Source of the DNA: Pseudomonadota bacterium
GTDB lineage: Bacteria; Pseudomonadota; Alphaproteobacteria; Rhizobiales; JAKPQE01
Length of the DNA: 64,000 nucleotides
Assembly (NCBI GenBank): GCA_029572955.1
Contig: JAKPQE010000020.1
Coordinates: forward strand, 62,001 to 126,000
Direction: 5' to 3'
Below the pieces are notes generated by a model, which saw only the letters and a list, made by a program, of their open reading frames with translations, did not search any database and had not been told where the DNA came from. This document shows, one piece after another, positions 28,502 to 38,739 of this stretch (positions within the stretch are counted from its first letter, which is position 1; each line of letters opens with the position of its first letter). Position numbers and translations under genes: made by a program.

Positions 28502-30046
28502 ATGGCGTTGTCACCCAAGCTCGAGATGCGTCAGAGCCAGTCGCTGGTGATGACGCCGCAGCTGATGCAGGCGATCAAGCTGCTGCAGCTGTCCAATCTC
28601 GACCTGACGGCCTATGTCGAATCCGAACTGGAGCGCAATCCGCTGCTCGAACGCAGTGACGCGGAGGGCGGCGGCGAAGGTGCCGGCACGGCAAACGAGG
28701 GCGGCGAGGCCGAGCCGGTCGACCGCAGTGCGGCGGACCGCGAAAACGGCACCGAGCCGTGGCTCTCGACCGATCTTCCCGACAATGCCGCGACCATCGC
28801 CGACCGGCTCGACACCGATCTCGGCAACGTCTATCCCGACGACAATGCCGGTCCCGACCAGGCCGGCCAGCAGACCTACAGCAGCGATCCGTGGAGCCAG
28901 GTGTCGAGCCGCGGCTCCGGCGGCTCGGGCGAGGACTACAATCTCGAGGCCTTCGTCGCCGGCGAGACGAGCCTTGCCGACCATCTGTCGATGCAGCTGG
29001 CGATGGCCCTCGACGATCCGGTCGACCGGATGATCGGCCAGTATCTCATCGACTGCGTCGACGAGAGCGGGTACCTCAGGACCGACCTCGCCGCGGCCGC
29101 CGAGCGGCTCGGCGTCTCGATCGAGCGGATCTCGTCGGTGCTCGCCATCCTGCACGGCTTCGATCCGGCCGGCGTCGCCGCCCGCGATCTCGCCGAATGC
29201 CTGGCGCTGCAGTTGATCGAGCGCGACCGCTACGACCCGGCGATGCAGACGCTCGTTGCCAATCTCGAACTCGTCGCCAAGCGCGACTTCGCCCAGCTCC
29301 GACGGCTGTGCGGCGTCGACGAGGAAGACCTCACCGACATGCTGGCCGAGCTGAAGCGGCTCAACCCGCGGCCCGGCAACGCCTTCGGCTCGACGCCGGT
29401 GCAGCCGCTGGTGCCGGACGTGCTGGTGCGGGCCGGACCGGACGGTGGCTGGCTCATCGAGCTGAATTCGGAGACCCTGCCGAAGGTGCTGGTCAACCAG
29501 GTCTATTTCACACAGGTGGCGCGCAACGCCCGCTCCGACGCGGAAAAGAGCTATCTCAACGAGTGCCTGCAGACCGCCAACTGGCTGGTCAAGAGCCTCG
29601 ACCAGCGGGCGCGCACCATCCTCAAGGTATCGAGCGAGATCGTCCGCCAGCAGGACGGCTTCCTGACGATGGGCGTCGAATATCTGCGCCCGCTCAACCT
29701 GCGCACCGTCGCCGACGCGATCGGCATGCACGAGTCGACGGTGAGCCGGGTCACCTCGAACAAGTACATGGCCACCAACCGCGGCATTTTCGAGCTGAAA
29801 TACTTCTTCACCTCGGCGATCGCCTCGTCGGAGGGCGGCGAGGCCCATTCGGCCGAGGCGGTGCGCCACCGGATCAAGCAGCTGATCGACGCTGAGTCGC
29901 CCGACGACATTCTTTCCGACGACACGATCGTCAAGGTTCTCAAGGATTCGGGCGTCGATATCGCCCGCCGTACGGTCGCCAAGTACCGGGAAGCAATGCG
30001 CATTCCGTCCTCGGTGCAGCGCCGGCGGGAAAAGAAGCAGCCCTGA
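28502..30046 (+). CDS. rpoN: RNA polymerase sigma-54 factor
   Basis: The 514-residue sigma factor recognises -24/-12 promoters and needs an enhancer-binding activator. Region I is Gln/Leu-rich (MRQSQSLVMTPQLMQAIKLLQLSN), region II is an acidic spacer, and the core-binding domain follows. The C-terminus carries the HTH (ESTVSRVTSNKYMATNRG) and the RpoN box ARRTVAKYRE. The order lptB-rpoN-hpf-ptsN is widely conserved. A matching -24/-12 promoter is present upstream of glnK at 61.28 kb. Confidence 0.97.
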   Translation: MALSPKLEMRQSQSLVMTPQLMQAIKLLQLSNLDLTAYVESELERNPLLERSDAEGGGEGAGTANEGGEAEPVDRSAADRENGTEPWLSTDLPDNAATIADRLDTDLGNVYPDDNAGPDQAGQQTYSSDPWSQVSSRGSGGSGEDYNLEAFVAGETSLADHLSMQLAMALDDPVDRMIGQYLIDCVDESGYLRTDLAAAAERLGVSIERISSVLAILHGFDPAGVAARDLAECLALQLIERDRYDPAMQTLVANLELVAKRDFAQLRRLCGVDEEDLTDMLAELKRLNPRPGNAFGSTPVQPLVPDVLVRAGPDGGWLIELNSETLPKVLVNQVYFTQVARNARSDAEKSYLNECLQTANWLVKSLDQRARTILKVSSEIVRQQDGFLTMGVEYLRPLNLRTVADAIGMHESTVSRVTSNKYMATNRGIFELKYFFTSAIASSEGGEAHSAEAVRHRIKQLIDAESPDDILSDDTIVKVLKDSGVDIARRTVAKYREAMRIPSSVQRRREKKQP

Positions 30047-30082
30047 CGGCCGCCCGGCGCCGCGCCATGGCGCGCGCAGCCG

Positions 30083-30112
30083 TTGACTTTGGTTACCCTT
30101 CACCAATAAAAG
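30083..30112 (+). promoter_or_regulatory. Candidate promoter for hpf
   Basis: TTGACT (30083-30088), an 18-bp spacer and TAAAAG form a plausible sigma-70 promoter in the 191-bp rpoN-hpf gap. A second -10-like TATAAT lies at 30139-30144 without a good -35. The gap is locally AT-rich, which supports independent transcription of hpf. Confidence 0.4.
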
Positions 30113-30237
30113 TCCCGCACCAAACCGCCGCGACCGGCTATAATATGGGCGAGCGGAAAACGCTCGCGGCAAGGGACCGCGGCCAAACCCAGCCATCATG
30201 CCGGAACAACCGGCAGGCCATTTCCTAGAGGATTTCG

Positions 30238-30810
30238 ATGACCCTTCGCGTTTCGGGCAAGCAAGTCGACATTGGCGACTCCCTGAGGACCCATGTCTCC
30301 GGTCGGATCGACGAGGCGCTCGGCAAGTACTACGACGGCAGCTATTCCGGTCACGTGGTCGTCGAGCGTGAGGGTTCCGGTTTCAAGACCGACTGCCTCC
30401 TGCACCTCGATTCCGGCATCACCCTGCAGGCCAGCGGACGCGGCCTCGACGCCTATCAGAGCTTCGATCAGGCCGCCGAGCACGTCGAGAAGCGCCTGCG
30501 CCGCTACAAGCGGCGGATCAAGGACCACCGCGCCGACGAGAGCGAGCGCGCCTCCTACCAGGTTCTGGCCGCGCCGGCCGCCGAGGAGGAAGAGGTCGTC
30601 GAGGCGGCGCCGGTGGTGATCGCCGAGAGCACGACCTCGATCAAGACGCTCACCGTCAGCGAGGCGGTGATCGAGCTCGATTTCACCGGGGCGCCCGCTC
30701 TGGTCTTCCGTCACGCCGTCCATGGCGGTATCAACGTGGTCTATCGGCGCAACGACGGCAATATCGGCTGGATCGACCCCCAGCTTTCCGGAAATGCCGG
30801 CGCTGCCTGA
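30238..30810 (+). CDS. hpf: Long-form ribosome hibernation promoting factor
   Basis: The 190-residue protein has the N-terminal S30AE/YfiA domain (MTLRVSGKQVDIGDSLRTHV to about residue 100). A variable linker follows, and then the C-terminal dimerisation domain (VIELDFTGAPALVFRHAVHGGINVVYRRNDGNIGWI) that identifies the long form. It dimerises 70S ribosomes into inactive 100S particles in stationary phase. AGAGGATTTCG precedes the ATG. Its place between rpoN and ptsN is typical. Confidence 0.95.
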   Translation: MTLRVSGKQVDIGDSLRTHVSGRIDEALGKYYDGSYSGHVVVEREGSGFKTDCLLHLDSGITLQASGRGLDAYQSFDQAAEHVEKRLRRYKRRIKDHRADESERASYQVLAAPAAEEEEVVEAAPVVIAESTTSIKTLTVSEAVIELDFTGAPALVFRHAVHGGINVVYRRNDGNIGWIDPQLSGNAGAA

Positions 30811-30864
30811 GAGCGGCCCCGCGATACTGACGGAACCGGGTCACAATCGGAGCCTGGGTGGAGC

Positions 30865-31329
30865 ATGGACCTCAGCGATCTCCTCTCGCAGGACGCGGTG
30901 ATTCCCGTCCTCAGGGTGCAGAGCAAGAAGCAGGCGATCCAGGAACTGGCGGCCCGCGCGGCGGAGCTGACCGGGCTTGCCGAGCGCAGCGTGTTCGACA
31001 CGCTGTTGCAGCGTGAGCGGCTCGGCTCGACCGGCGTCGGCCAGGGCATCGCCATTCCGCATGGCAAGCTTGCCCAGCTCGACCACATCGTCGGCCTGTT
31101 CGCGCGACTCGAGCGGCCGATCGACTTCGAGGCGCTCGACGACGAGCCGGTCGATCTCGTGTTCCTGCTGCTGGCGCCAGAGGGCGCCGGCGCCGACCAT
31201 CTGAAGGCGCTCGCCCGCATCGCGCGGGTGCTGCGCGATCAGGCGACGGCGGCCAAGCTGCGCGCCTCGAACGACGCGGCGGCGATCTACACGCTGCTGA
31301 CCCAGGCGGCCGAACCGAACGCCGCCTGA
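30865..31329 (+). CDS. ptsN: Nitrogen-PTS EIIA protein PtsN
   Basis: The 154-residue EIIA-fructose-fold protein carries the phosphorylated histidine in GQGIAIPHGKL near residue 66. PtsN is the output of the nitrogen phosphotransferase cascade, regulating potassium transport, PHB metabolism and nitrogen genes in alphaproteobacteria. It is the last gene of the lptB-rpoN-hpf-ptsN cluster and is followed 25 bp later by a strong terminator. Confidence 0.95.
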   Translation: MDLSDLLSQDAVIPVLRVQSKKQAIQELAARAAELTGLAERSVFDTLLQRERLGSTGVGQGIAIPHGKLAQLDHIVGLFARLERPIDFEALDDEPVDLVFLLLAPEGAGADHLKALARIARVLRDQATAAKLRASNDAAAIYTLLTQAAEPNAA

Positions 31330-31354
31330 GCGCCCGCTTCCACGACGCAACGAG

Positions 31355-31393
31355 ACGCCGCCGGAAACGCAGCCGGAACCGGCGGCGTTTTTT
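31355..31393 (+). terminator. Rho-independent terminator after ptsN
   Basis: ACGCCGCCGG (31355-31364) pairs perfectly with CCGGCGGCGT (31379-31388) around a 14-nt loop, followed by a run of six T. Confidence 0.88.
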
Positions 31394-31401
31394 GTCCGGC
31401 C

Positions 31402-31866
31402 TCACTTCGCCGCGAAGGTCCCGAGAAAATGCACCGTCAGACCGCGGGAATGCGGCCGGGCGCGATGCTCGACGAGATAGACGCCCTGCCAGGTGCCGAG
31501 GTCGAGGCGGCCGTCGAGGACCGGCACGGTCAGGCTGACGCCGGTCAGCGCCGCCTTGACGTGGGCCGGCATGTCGTCCGGCCCCTCGGTCGAATGGCGC
31601 CAGCCGGCATTTTCGGGGGCGAGGCGATCGAGCGCCGTCGCGAGGTCGGCAAGAACGTCGGGATCGGCATTTTCCTGGATCGTCAGCGACGCCGAGGTAT
31701 GGCGCAGGAACACCGTCAGGAGGCCGTCCCGGGCGCGGCGGTCGGCGAGGAAGCGATCGAGATCGCGGGTGATGTCCACAAAGCCGCGACCGCGCGTCCC
31801 GAATTCGAGGCGCCCGACGGCCTGACCGAGCGCCGGATCGATGGCACGAAGGCTGAAATCGGTCAT
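31402..31866 (-). CDS. yjbQ: YjbQ/UPF0047 family protein
   Basis: The 154-residue cytoplasmic protein has the family core RHTSASLTIQENADPDV and GTWQGVYLVEHRARPHSR, with conserved histidines at a probable metal site. Homologs show weak thiamin-phosphate synthase activity in vitro; the physiological role is not settled. AGAGGAAATACC precedes the ATG. It converges on ptsN, sharing the terminator region, and diverges from the esterase gene. Confidence 0.9.
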   Translation of the reverse strand: MTDFSLRAIDPALGQAVGRLEFGTRGRGFVDITRDLDRFLADRRARDGLLTVFLRHTSASLTIQENADPDVLADLATALDRLAPENAGWRHSTEGPDDMPAHVKAALTGVSLTVPVLDGRLDLGTWQGVYLVEHRARPHSRGLTVHFLGTFAAK

Positions 31867-32063
31867 TGGTATTTCCTCTCATGCGACCACAGGAAGCAAG
31901 CGGAGAGACCCGGCACGGCTCTCGCGAACCGCCATTATCACTTTTGATTTCAGGTATTTCCAGCCGCCTGCCGAAGAAACGGGCAGACCTTCCGGTGACT
32001 GGACCGCGCCGGTGTTTTCCGGTCTGATGTTCGGCGGATTTTCGCCGCAGCCGGGAGCCGCCC

Positions 32064-33023
32064 ATGTCCAGTCCCATCATCGTCGATCCCGCGGTCTTCC
32101 TCGCCGGCGCCATCGACGAGGAAACCCGACAGCTCAACCGGGACATCGAGGAGCGGCTGTCGGCCCTGCCCGACCCCTGGACCTTCGAGCCGGCGGTGAT
32201 CCGCGAACGGCGGCGCCAGGGCCTCGGGCCGTTTCCGCTGCAGGCGAAGTCGGCGCGCGCCGAGACCATCACCATCGAGGGTCCCGGCGGACCGCTGGCG
32301 CTCCGGGTGATCGCGCCGGAGCGGCCGACGGGCATCTTCCTGCACATCCATGGCGGCGGCTGGGTGCTCGGCGGTGCCGACGAACAGGACGAACGGCTCG
32401 AGCGGATCGCCGAGGAATCCGGCTTCGCCGTCGTCTCGGTCGACTACCGCCTGGCGCCGGAGCATCCCTATCCGGCCGGGCCCGACGACTGCGAGGCCGC
32501 CGCGATGTGGCTCATCACCGAGGGTACCAAGCGGCTGCGCGCCTCGCGCCTCGCGATCGGCGGCGAATCGGCCGGCGCCCATCTCGCGGTCGTGACGCTG
32601 TTGCGCCTGCGCGACCGGCACGGCATCGGGCGGTTCTCAGGCGCCGTGCTGATCGCCGGCTGCTACGACCTCGCACTGACGCCGAGCGCCGCCAACTGGG
32701 GCATGCGCAAGCTGGTCCTCAATTCGCGCGACATCTGCAAGTTCACCGAGGCGTTCCTCGGCGACACGGCGACCGCCGTCGACCCGGACGTCTCGCCGCT
32801 GCGGGCCGCGCTGCACGGGCTGCCGCCGGCGCTGTTCTCGGTCGGCACGCTCGATCCGCTGCTCGACGACAGCCTGTTCATGGCGACCCGCTGGGCGGCG
32901 GCCGGCGAAGCGGCGCAGCTGTCGCTGTGGCCCGGCGGCTGTCACGTCTTCCAGAACTTCCCCTCGACCATGACCGATCGGAGCCTTGCCGAAATTGCGA
33001 GGTTCCTTGCCGACCTCGCATGA
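32064..33023 (+). CDS. Alpha/beta hydrolase of the hormone-sensitive lipase family
   Basis: The 319-residue protein has the oxyanion motif HGGGW, the nucleophile elbow GESAGAH, and plausible acid and base residues in GTLDPLLDD and GGCHVFQNF. It has no signal peptide, so it is cytoplasmic and probably hydrolyses short acyl esters. The substrate cannot be inferred. The stop codon is 14 bp before the start of the next gene, a thioesterase, suggesting a two-gene operon acting on acyl compounds. Confidence 0.88.
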   Translation: MSSPIIVDPAVFLAGAIDEETRQLNRDIEERLSALPDPWTFEPAVIRERRRQGLGPFPLQAKSARAETITIEGPGGPLALRVIAPERPTGIFLHIHGGGWVLGGADEQDERLERIAEESGFAVVSVDYRLAPEHPYPAGPDDCEAAAMWLITEGTKRLRASRLAIGGESAGAHLAVVTLLRLRDRHGIGRFSGAVLIAGCYDLALTPSAANWGMRKLVLNSRDICKFTEAFLGDTATAVDPDVSPLRAALHGLPPALFSVGTLDPLLDDSLFMATRWAAAGEAAQLSLWPGGCHVFQNFPSTMTDRSLAEIARFLADLA

Positions 33024-33037
33024 GGAACCAGACGCCA

Positions 33038-33901
33038 ATGACCCGTACCGAAACTGCCAAGAACTACGTCAACACCTGGGAATGCGACGAGAACGATCAT
33101 CTCAACGTACAATCCTATTTTGGCCATTTCGACGCGGCCGATGCCCATTTCCGGGCGATCACCGGCCTGCATGAAGCGCTCCTCGGCCCACGTTCGCAGC
33201 GCCATGTGCGCTACATGCGCGAGCTGCGGGTCGGCGAGATCCTCAACGTCATCAGCTATCGGGCGAGCGATGCGCCCTATCCGCTGACCATCGCCCACGA
33301 GCTCTACGAGACGGGGACGGGCGAGCTCTCGGCGACTGCCCTCGACGTCTACTTCCCCTCGCATCACCCCGAGATCGTCGATGCCTTCACCGCCGGGACC
33401 GATCCCCGCGCCATGCCGCGCGGGCTGCCGGTCACCCTGCCGGATCTGGCGACCGACGAGGCGCAGCTGCTGGCGCGCGGCGGCGAGGTCAGCCATCGCG
33501 GCCTCGTGCTGCCGGGGGATTGCGGCGCCGATGGCCGCATCACCGAGCGACAGATGGTCGGTCGCTTCTCCGACGCCGCCGGACATGCCTGGGAGCAGGC
33601 CGGCCTCACCCGGGCCTGGCTGCAGGAGAACGGCTGCGGTCGCGTGGCGGTGGAACTGCGCCTGTCGATGCGGGCGGCGCCGAAGGCCGGCGATCTCATC
33701 CACGTGGTCACGCAGGTCGTCGAGCTCGGCCGCACCACCTTCGTGCTCCGGCACGGCGTCTTCGACAGCCACACCAAGGCGCTGGTGGCAACCGGCGAAG
33801 TCGTCTCGCTGGTCATGGACCTGACGGCACGCAAGGCCGTGCGCCTGCCGGACGACCGTCTGGCGCTGCTCTCTGCGAAGCTCGAGGCGACGAAGGGCTG
33901 A
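33038..33901 (+). CDS. Acyl-CoA thioesterase, double-hotdog fold
   Basis: The 287-residue protein starts at ATG 33038, 11 bases after an AGGA; the in-frame ATG 33020, overlapping the hydrolase stop, lacks a ribosome-binding site. Two tandem hotdog modules are apparent: residues 1-120 (YVNTWECDENDHLNVQSYFGHFDAADA, with the 4HBT-type Asp-x-x-x-His-x-Asn) and 150-287 (GRITERQMVGRFSDAAGHAW). Such proteins hydrolyse acyl-CoA or act as dehydratases. The neighbouring esterase supports a role in acyl turnover. Substrate unknown. Confidence 0.75.
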   Translation: MTRTETAKNYVNTWECDENDHLNVQSYFGHFDAADAHFRAITGLHEALLGPRSQRHVRYMRELRVGEILNVISYRASDAPYPLTIAHELYETGTGELSATALDVYFPSHHPEIVDAFTAGTDPRAMPRGLPVTLPDLATDEAQLLARGGEVSHRGLVLPGDCGADGRITERQMVGRFSDAAGHAWEQAGLTRAWLQENGCGRVAVELRLSMRAAPKAGDLIHVVTQVVELGRTTFVLRHGVFDSHTKALVATGEVVSLVMDLTARKAVRLPDDRLALLSAKLEATKG

Positions 33902-33916
33902 AGGCCGCGACCGCGG

Positions 33917-34381
33917 TCAGATGCGGTCGTCGTTGTAGTCCCGCTTCAGCCGATCGACCATGTCGAAGAAGCGGCGCATCATCTTTTCGGCGAAGTCCAT
34001 GAACTGGTCGACTTCCTTGTCGCCCGGCATGGGGTTGATCGGCGGTACGGCCTCCGGCGGCAGCTTGGCCGGCTCGTCCGGGTTGGCGCCGGCCGCGGCG
34101 AGACGCTTCTTCAACTCGTCGTTCTCGGCCTGGAGGCGGGCGATCTCGTCCTCGAGCGCCTGCCGGGCATCGGCCGCGGGGACGCAGGTCCAGCCGTCCT
34201 GGCGCTCGTTGCAGAAGGAGACGGCGCCGGTCGTGCGATCGAGTCTCAGGATGCCCTTCTCGGTGCGCTCCAGCGTGAAGCGGCCGGCCTGATCGATCGG
34301 CACCGGTGTCGCCGACTGGCCGAGGGCAGCGGCCGGAACGAGACCGGCAAGAACAGCGACGATCGCGATTTTTCCCCACAT
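33917..34381 (-). CDS. Secreted coiled-coil protein of unknown function
   Basis: I do not recognise a named family. The 154-residue product has a signal peptide (MWGKIAIVAVLAGLVPAAALGQ) and a short beta-like segment with two cysteines that could form a disulfide (SFCNERQDGWTCVPAAD). A coiled coil of about 25 residues (ALEDEIARLQAENDELKKRL) follows, then a Pro-rich linker and an amphipathic helix DFAEKMMRRFFDMVDRLKRDY. It is probably periplasmic. Similar small exported proteins occur across Hyphomicrobiales. It ends 15 bp from the convergent thioesterase gene. Confidence 0.7.
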   Translation of the reverse strand: MWGKIAIVAVLAGLVPAAALGQSATPVPIDQAGRFTLERTEKGILRLDRTTGAVSFCNERQDGWTCVPAADARQALEDEIARLQAENDELKKRLAAAGANPDEPAKLPPEAVPPINPMPGDKEVDQFMDFAEKMMRRFFDMVDRLKRDYNDDRI

Positions 34382-34648
34382 GATGCACGCCTCCGGGGCT
34401 CGCGCGCCCCAACCCGACCCTTTCGTTCATTCTACACGCAGATTTGCGGGCGCACAGGCGATATCCGGCGATCCCGGGCATTGCCCGATGGCATTGCAGC
34501 ACATACAGTCTGGAAAAGTTCTGAAGGCGCGAAGGGGCGATCGCGTCCTCATGCCCAGCCGGCGACATCGCGGCCACCAAGGCCTGTGCGTCCTCGCGGG
34601 TATGATGGCCATGTCCAAGTGTTCGCGCCCGCACCCGGGAATGTCGGC

Positions 34649-34993
34649 ATGAAGGTCATCGAACTCGAACAGAACGCCGTCAAGGCGACCGCCTTGCTCA
34701 AATCCATGGCCAACGAGCGACGGCTGATGATTCTCTGCCATCTCTCGGAAGGCGAGAAGACGGTCGGCGAGCTCGAGCAGCTCGTCGGGGTCAGCCAGTC
34801 GGCGTTGTCGCAGCATCTCGCCATCCTGCGCCGCGAACGCCTGGTCGGCACGCGCCGCTCGGCCCAGTCGATCTTCTATTCGCTCTCGGACGGCAAGGCG
34901 GCGGCGATGATGGGAACGCTCTACCAGCTCTATTGCGCGGGCGGTGCGGGGGAAGCGGCCTGCGCCCCGGCTCTCGTCGGCGCCGAGGACTGA
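34649..34993 (+). CDS. bigR: ArsR family regulator with BigR-type cysteine pair
   Basis: The 114-residue winged-helix repressor starts at MKVIELEQNAVKATALL; the track ORF adds 56 leader residues. The recognition helix is in VGVSQSALSQHLAILRRE. Cys30 (LMILCHL) and Cys96 (LYQLYC) are 66 residues apart, the spacing of the reactive cysteines of BigR/YgaV/SqrR persulfide sensors; an extra Cys105 is present. Such proteins release DNA when sulfide-derived persulfides link the pair. No sulfur dioxygenase gene is adjacent, but a rhodanese is at 38.3 kb. Confidence 0.72.
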   Translation: MKVIELEQNAVKATALLKSMANERRLMILCHLSEGEKTVGELEQLVGVSQSALSQHLAILRRERLVGTRRSAQSIFYSLSDGKAAAMMGTLYQLYCAGGAGEAACAPALVGAED

Positions 34994-35056
34994 AGCTCAC
35001 GAAATGTTAGAGCCGTGGCGCTAGGCTCTCCGCTCGGCGACAACGGGAGCGGATCG

Positions 35057-36271
35057 ATGGCGGGCGCCGATTCGGTACGGCCTCATAGACCGGCGCGCGG
35101 CGCGCTGCGGGCGGCGATCCTCGCCGTCGTTGCGCTCGCGACCACCTCGACCGCCTCGGCCCGCGACTTCCTCCTCGGCATTCACCTCGGTTTCGACAGC
35201 GCCGCCCTCCTCGCCGAAGCCGGCGGCGACGAGACGGAAGCCGTCCGGCGCCATGTCGACAAGGCCGCGGCACTCGGCGCCCGGCTCGTGCGCATCCCCG
35301 CCGACTGGCGCCAGCTGCAACCGCGACCCGGCGATCCGGCGACGAGCTTCGACCGCGACCGGCTCGCTCTCGTCGTCGCGGCGGTGCGGGCGGCGGCGAC
35401 GCACGACATGAAGGCGGTCGTCATGCTCGCCCAGTCGCCCTGCTGGGCGGTGCCGGCCGGGCTCGACTGCGACAGCCCGGAGGCGATCTGGCATGCCCCC
35501 GTCGACCCGCATGCCTATGGCCGTGCCTTCGCCTTCCTTGCCGGCGAGATTCGGCGCGCCGGTCTTGCCGCCACGGTGATCGGCTGGGAGGTCTGGAACG
35601 AACCGAACAGCATCGCCTTCTGGCCGACGGCCAAGGTTCGGGCGGGCGCCAACGTGCTCGTCGATCCGGCAGCGGCGGACGATTATGTCGCCCTGCTCGA
35701 TGCCGCCTATGGCGCGCTGAAGGCCGCCGACCCGGCGGCGACGGTCCTCGGCGGCTCGCTCGCCAGCGCCGACACCGCCTATCTGGCGCGCATGTACGCG
35801 GCGGGCGCCCGCTACGACGGCCTCGCGATCCACCCTTACGCCAAGGCCGACCCGGCCCGTGACGGTGTCGCCTATGGGCCCGACGACTGCGGCGCCGGAC
35901 ACGATCCGCTCGCCCCGCCCTGGTGCTTCGAGGTCGGCGTCGAGGCGCTGCGCGCCGAAATGGGGCGCCAAGGCGACGCGCGACCGGTCTGGTTCACCGA
36001 ATTCGGCTGGTCGAGTTCGGCCGCGTGGGGCGGGTCGGGCAGCGCGGAGGCGCAGGCCCGGAACCTCGCCGACGCGCTCGGCATCATCGAAGGCTGGGAT
36101 TTCGTGCCCGCCGCGATCGTCTACGAACTCGTCGACGACAGCGAGAAGATGGGGCTCCTGCGCGAGGACCTCGGGCCGAAGCCGGCGGCGGGGGCGTTCA
36201 CCGGCTTCGCGCTGCGGCCGGGATCGATGCCCGACATCGGCGAGCTGCGCGGCACGTCCGGCAAGGACTAG
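35057..36271 (+). CDS. Secreted glycoside hydrolase, PslG/GH39-GH5-like
   Basis: The 404-residue protein starts at ATG 35057 behind GGGAGCGG; the track GTG start adds 14 residues. The signal peptide runs to about residue 40 (ALATTSTASA). A TIM-barrel hydrolase of clan GH-A follows, with the acid/base glutamate in WEVWNEPN and the nucleophile glutamate in WFTEFGWS. The GIHLGFD start and the overall pattern recall PslG-like endoglycosidases that trim exopolysaccharide in the periplasm. No polysaccharide cluster is next to it, so the substrate is open. It is convergent with lepA, 27 bp apart. Confidence 0.78.
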   Translation: MAGADSVRPHRPARGALRAAILAVVALATTSTASARDFLLGIHLGFDSAALLAEAGGDETEAVRRHVDKAAALGARLVRIPADWRQLQPRPGDPATSFDRDRLALVVAAVRAAATHDMKAVVMLAQSPCWAVPAGLDCDSPEAIWHAPVDPHAYGRAFAFLAGEIRRAGLAATVIGWEVWNEPNSIAFWPTAKVRAGANVLVDPAAADDYVALLDAAYGALKAADPAATVLGGSLASADTAYLARMYAAGARYDGLAIHPYAKADPARDGVAYGPDDCGAGHDPLAPPWCFEVGVEALRAEMGRQGDARPVWFTEFGWSSSAAWGGSGSAEAQARNLADALGIIEGWDFVPAAIVYELVDDSEKMGLLREDLGPKPAAGAFTGFALRPGSMPDIGELRGTSGKD

Positions 36272-36298
36272 CCGCGAACGGCGCGCCCCGACGGGCCG

Positions 36299-38098
<1,800 letters not shown>

Positions 38099-38251
38099 GG
38101 CCGGCTAGATATCATTGCCCCAATGCGGCGCCAAGCGGCTTGACGCGCAAGGGACACGGGAGCCATGCCTTCTCGCGCAAGATTTGCCGGCAAGGCCCGC
38201 TCGCGGAGACCGCGGCACCCTCAAAAATCGCCTCTGGACCCCGGCGCGGTG

Positions 38252-38280
38252 TTGCATATATTCGCGAAATCGAAAATAAA
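38252..38280 (+). promoter_or_regulatory. Candidate promoter/operator upstream of the rhodanese gene
   Basis: TTGCAT, a 17-bp spacer and AATAAA lie in an AT-rich patch inside otherwise GC-rich sequence. The patch contains the palindrome TTCGCGAA. This is a reasonable sigma-70 promoter and a possible regulator site. Confidence 0.4.
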
Positions 38281-38330
38281 GGCGCCGCCCATGCGGCAAC
38301 CGGTGCCGCAGAGGAATTCGGAGGCAAGAC

Positions 38331-38711
38331 ATGCTGACCGCGGACGTTGCGCACGAACAGGCGGTGAAGGGCGAGGTTTTGCTCGTCGACATCCGTTCCC
38401 CGCAGGAGTGGATGCAGACCGGCGTCGGCGAGGGCGCGGTGGCGATCACCATGCACAGCCACGATTTCCTCGACAAGCTGATGGAGGCGATGGAGGGCGA
38501 CCAGTCGAAGCCGATCGCGCTCATCTGCGCCACAGGCAACCGGTCGCGCTGGCTGCAGTATCAGCTGATGGCGCACGGCTTCACCTCGGTGGAGGATGTC
38601 GGCGAGGGCATGCTCGGCGGGCCGAACGGTCCGGGCTGGCTGAACCGGCGCCTGCCGGTGGCGCGCCCGGGCGGCGGCGGTGCGCCGGCCGGCAACCCGT
38701 TCCTGCGCTGA
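38331..38711 (+). CDS. Single-domain rhodanese
   Basis: The 126-residue cytoplasmic protein has an N-terminal LLVDIRSPQEW (CH2A-like region) and the active-site loop CATGNRS with the persulfide-forming cysteine near residue 66. GGAGGCAAGAC precedes the ATG. It transfers sulfane sulfur to acceptors such as thiosulfate, cyanide or glutathione. The C-terminal 20 residues are Gly/Pro-rich and not conserved. It could belong to a sulfide-response regulon with the BigR-like repressor at 34.6 kb; that is inference. Confidence 0.88.
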   Translation: MLTADVAHEQAVKGEVLLVDIRSPQEWMQTGVGEGAVAITMHSHDFLDKLMEAMEGDQSKPIALICATGNRSRWLQYQLMAHGFTSVEDVGEGMLGGPNGPGWLNRRLPVARPGGGGAPAGNPFLR

Positions 38712-38739
38712 TCCCGCCCGGGTAGCGCCCGCTTCAGCG

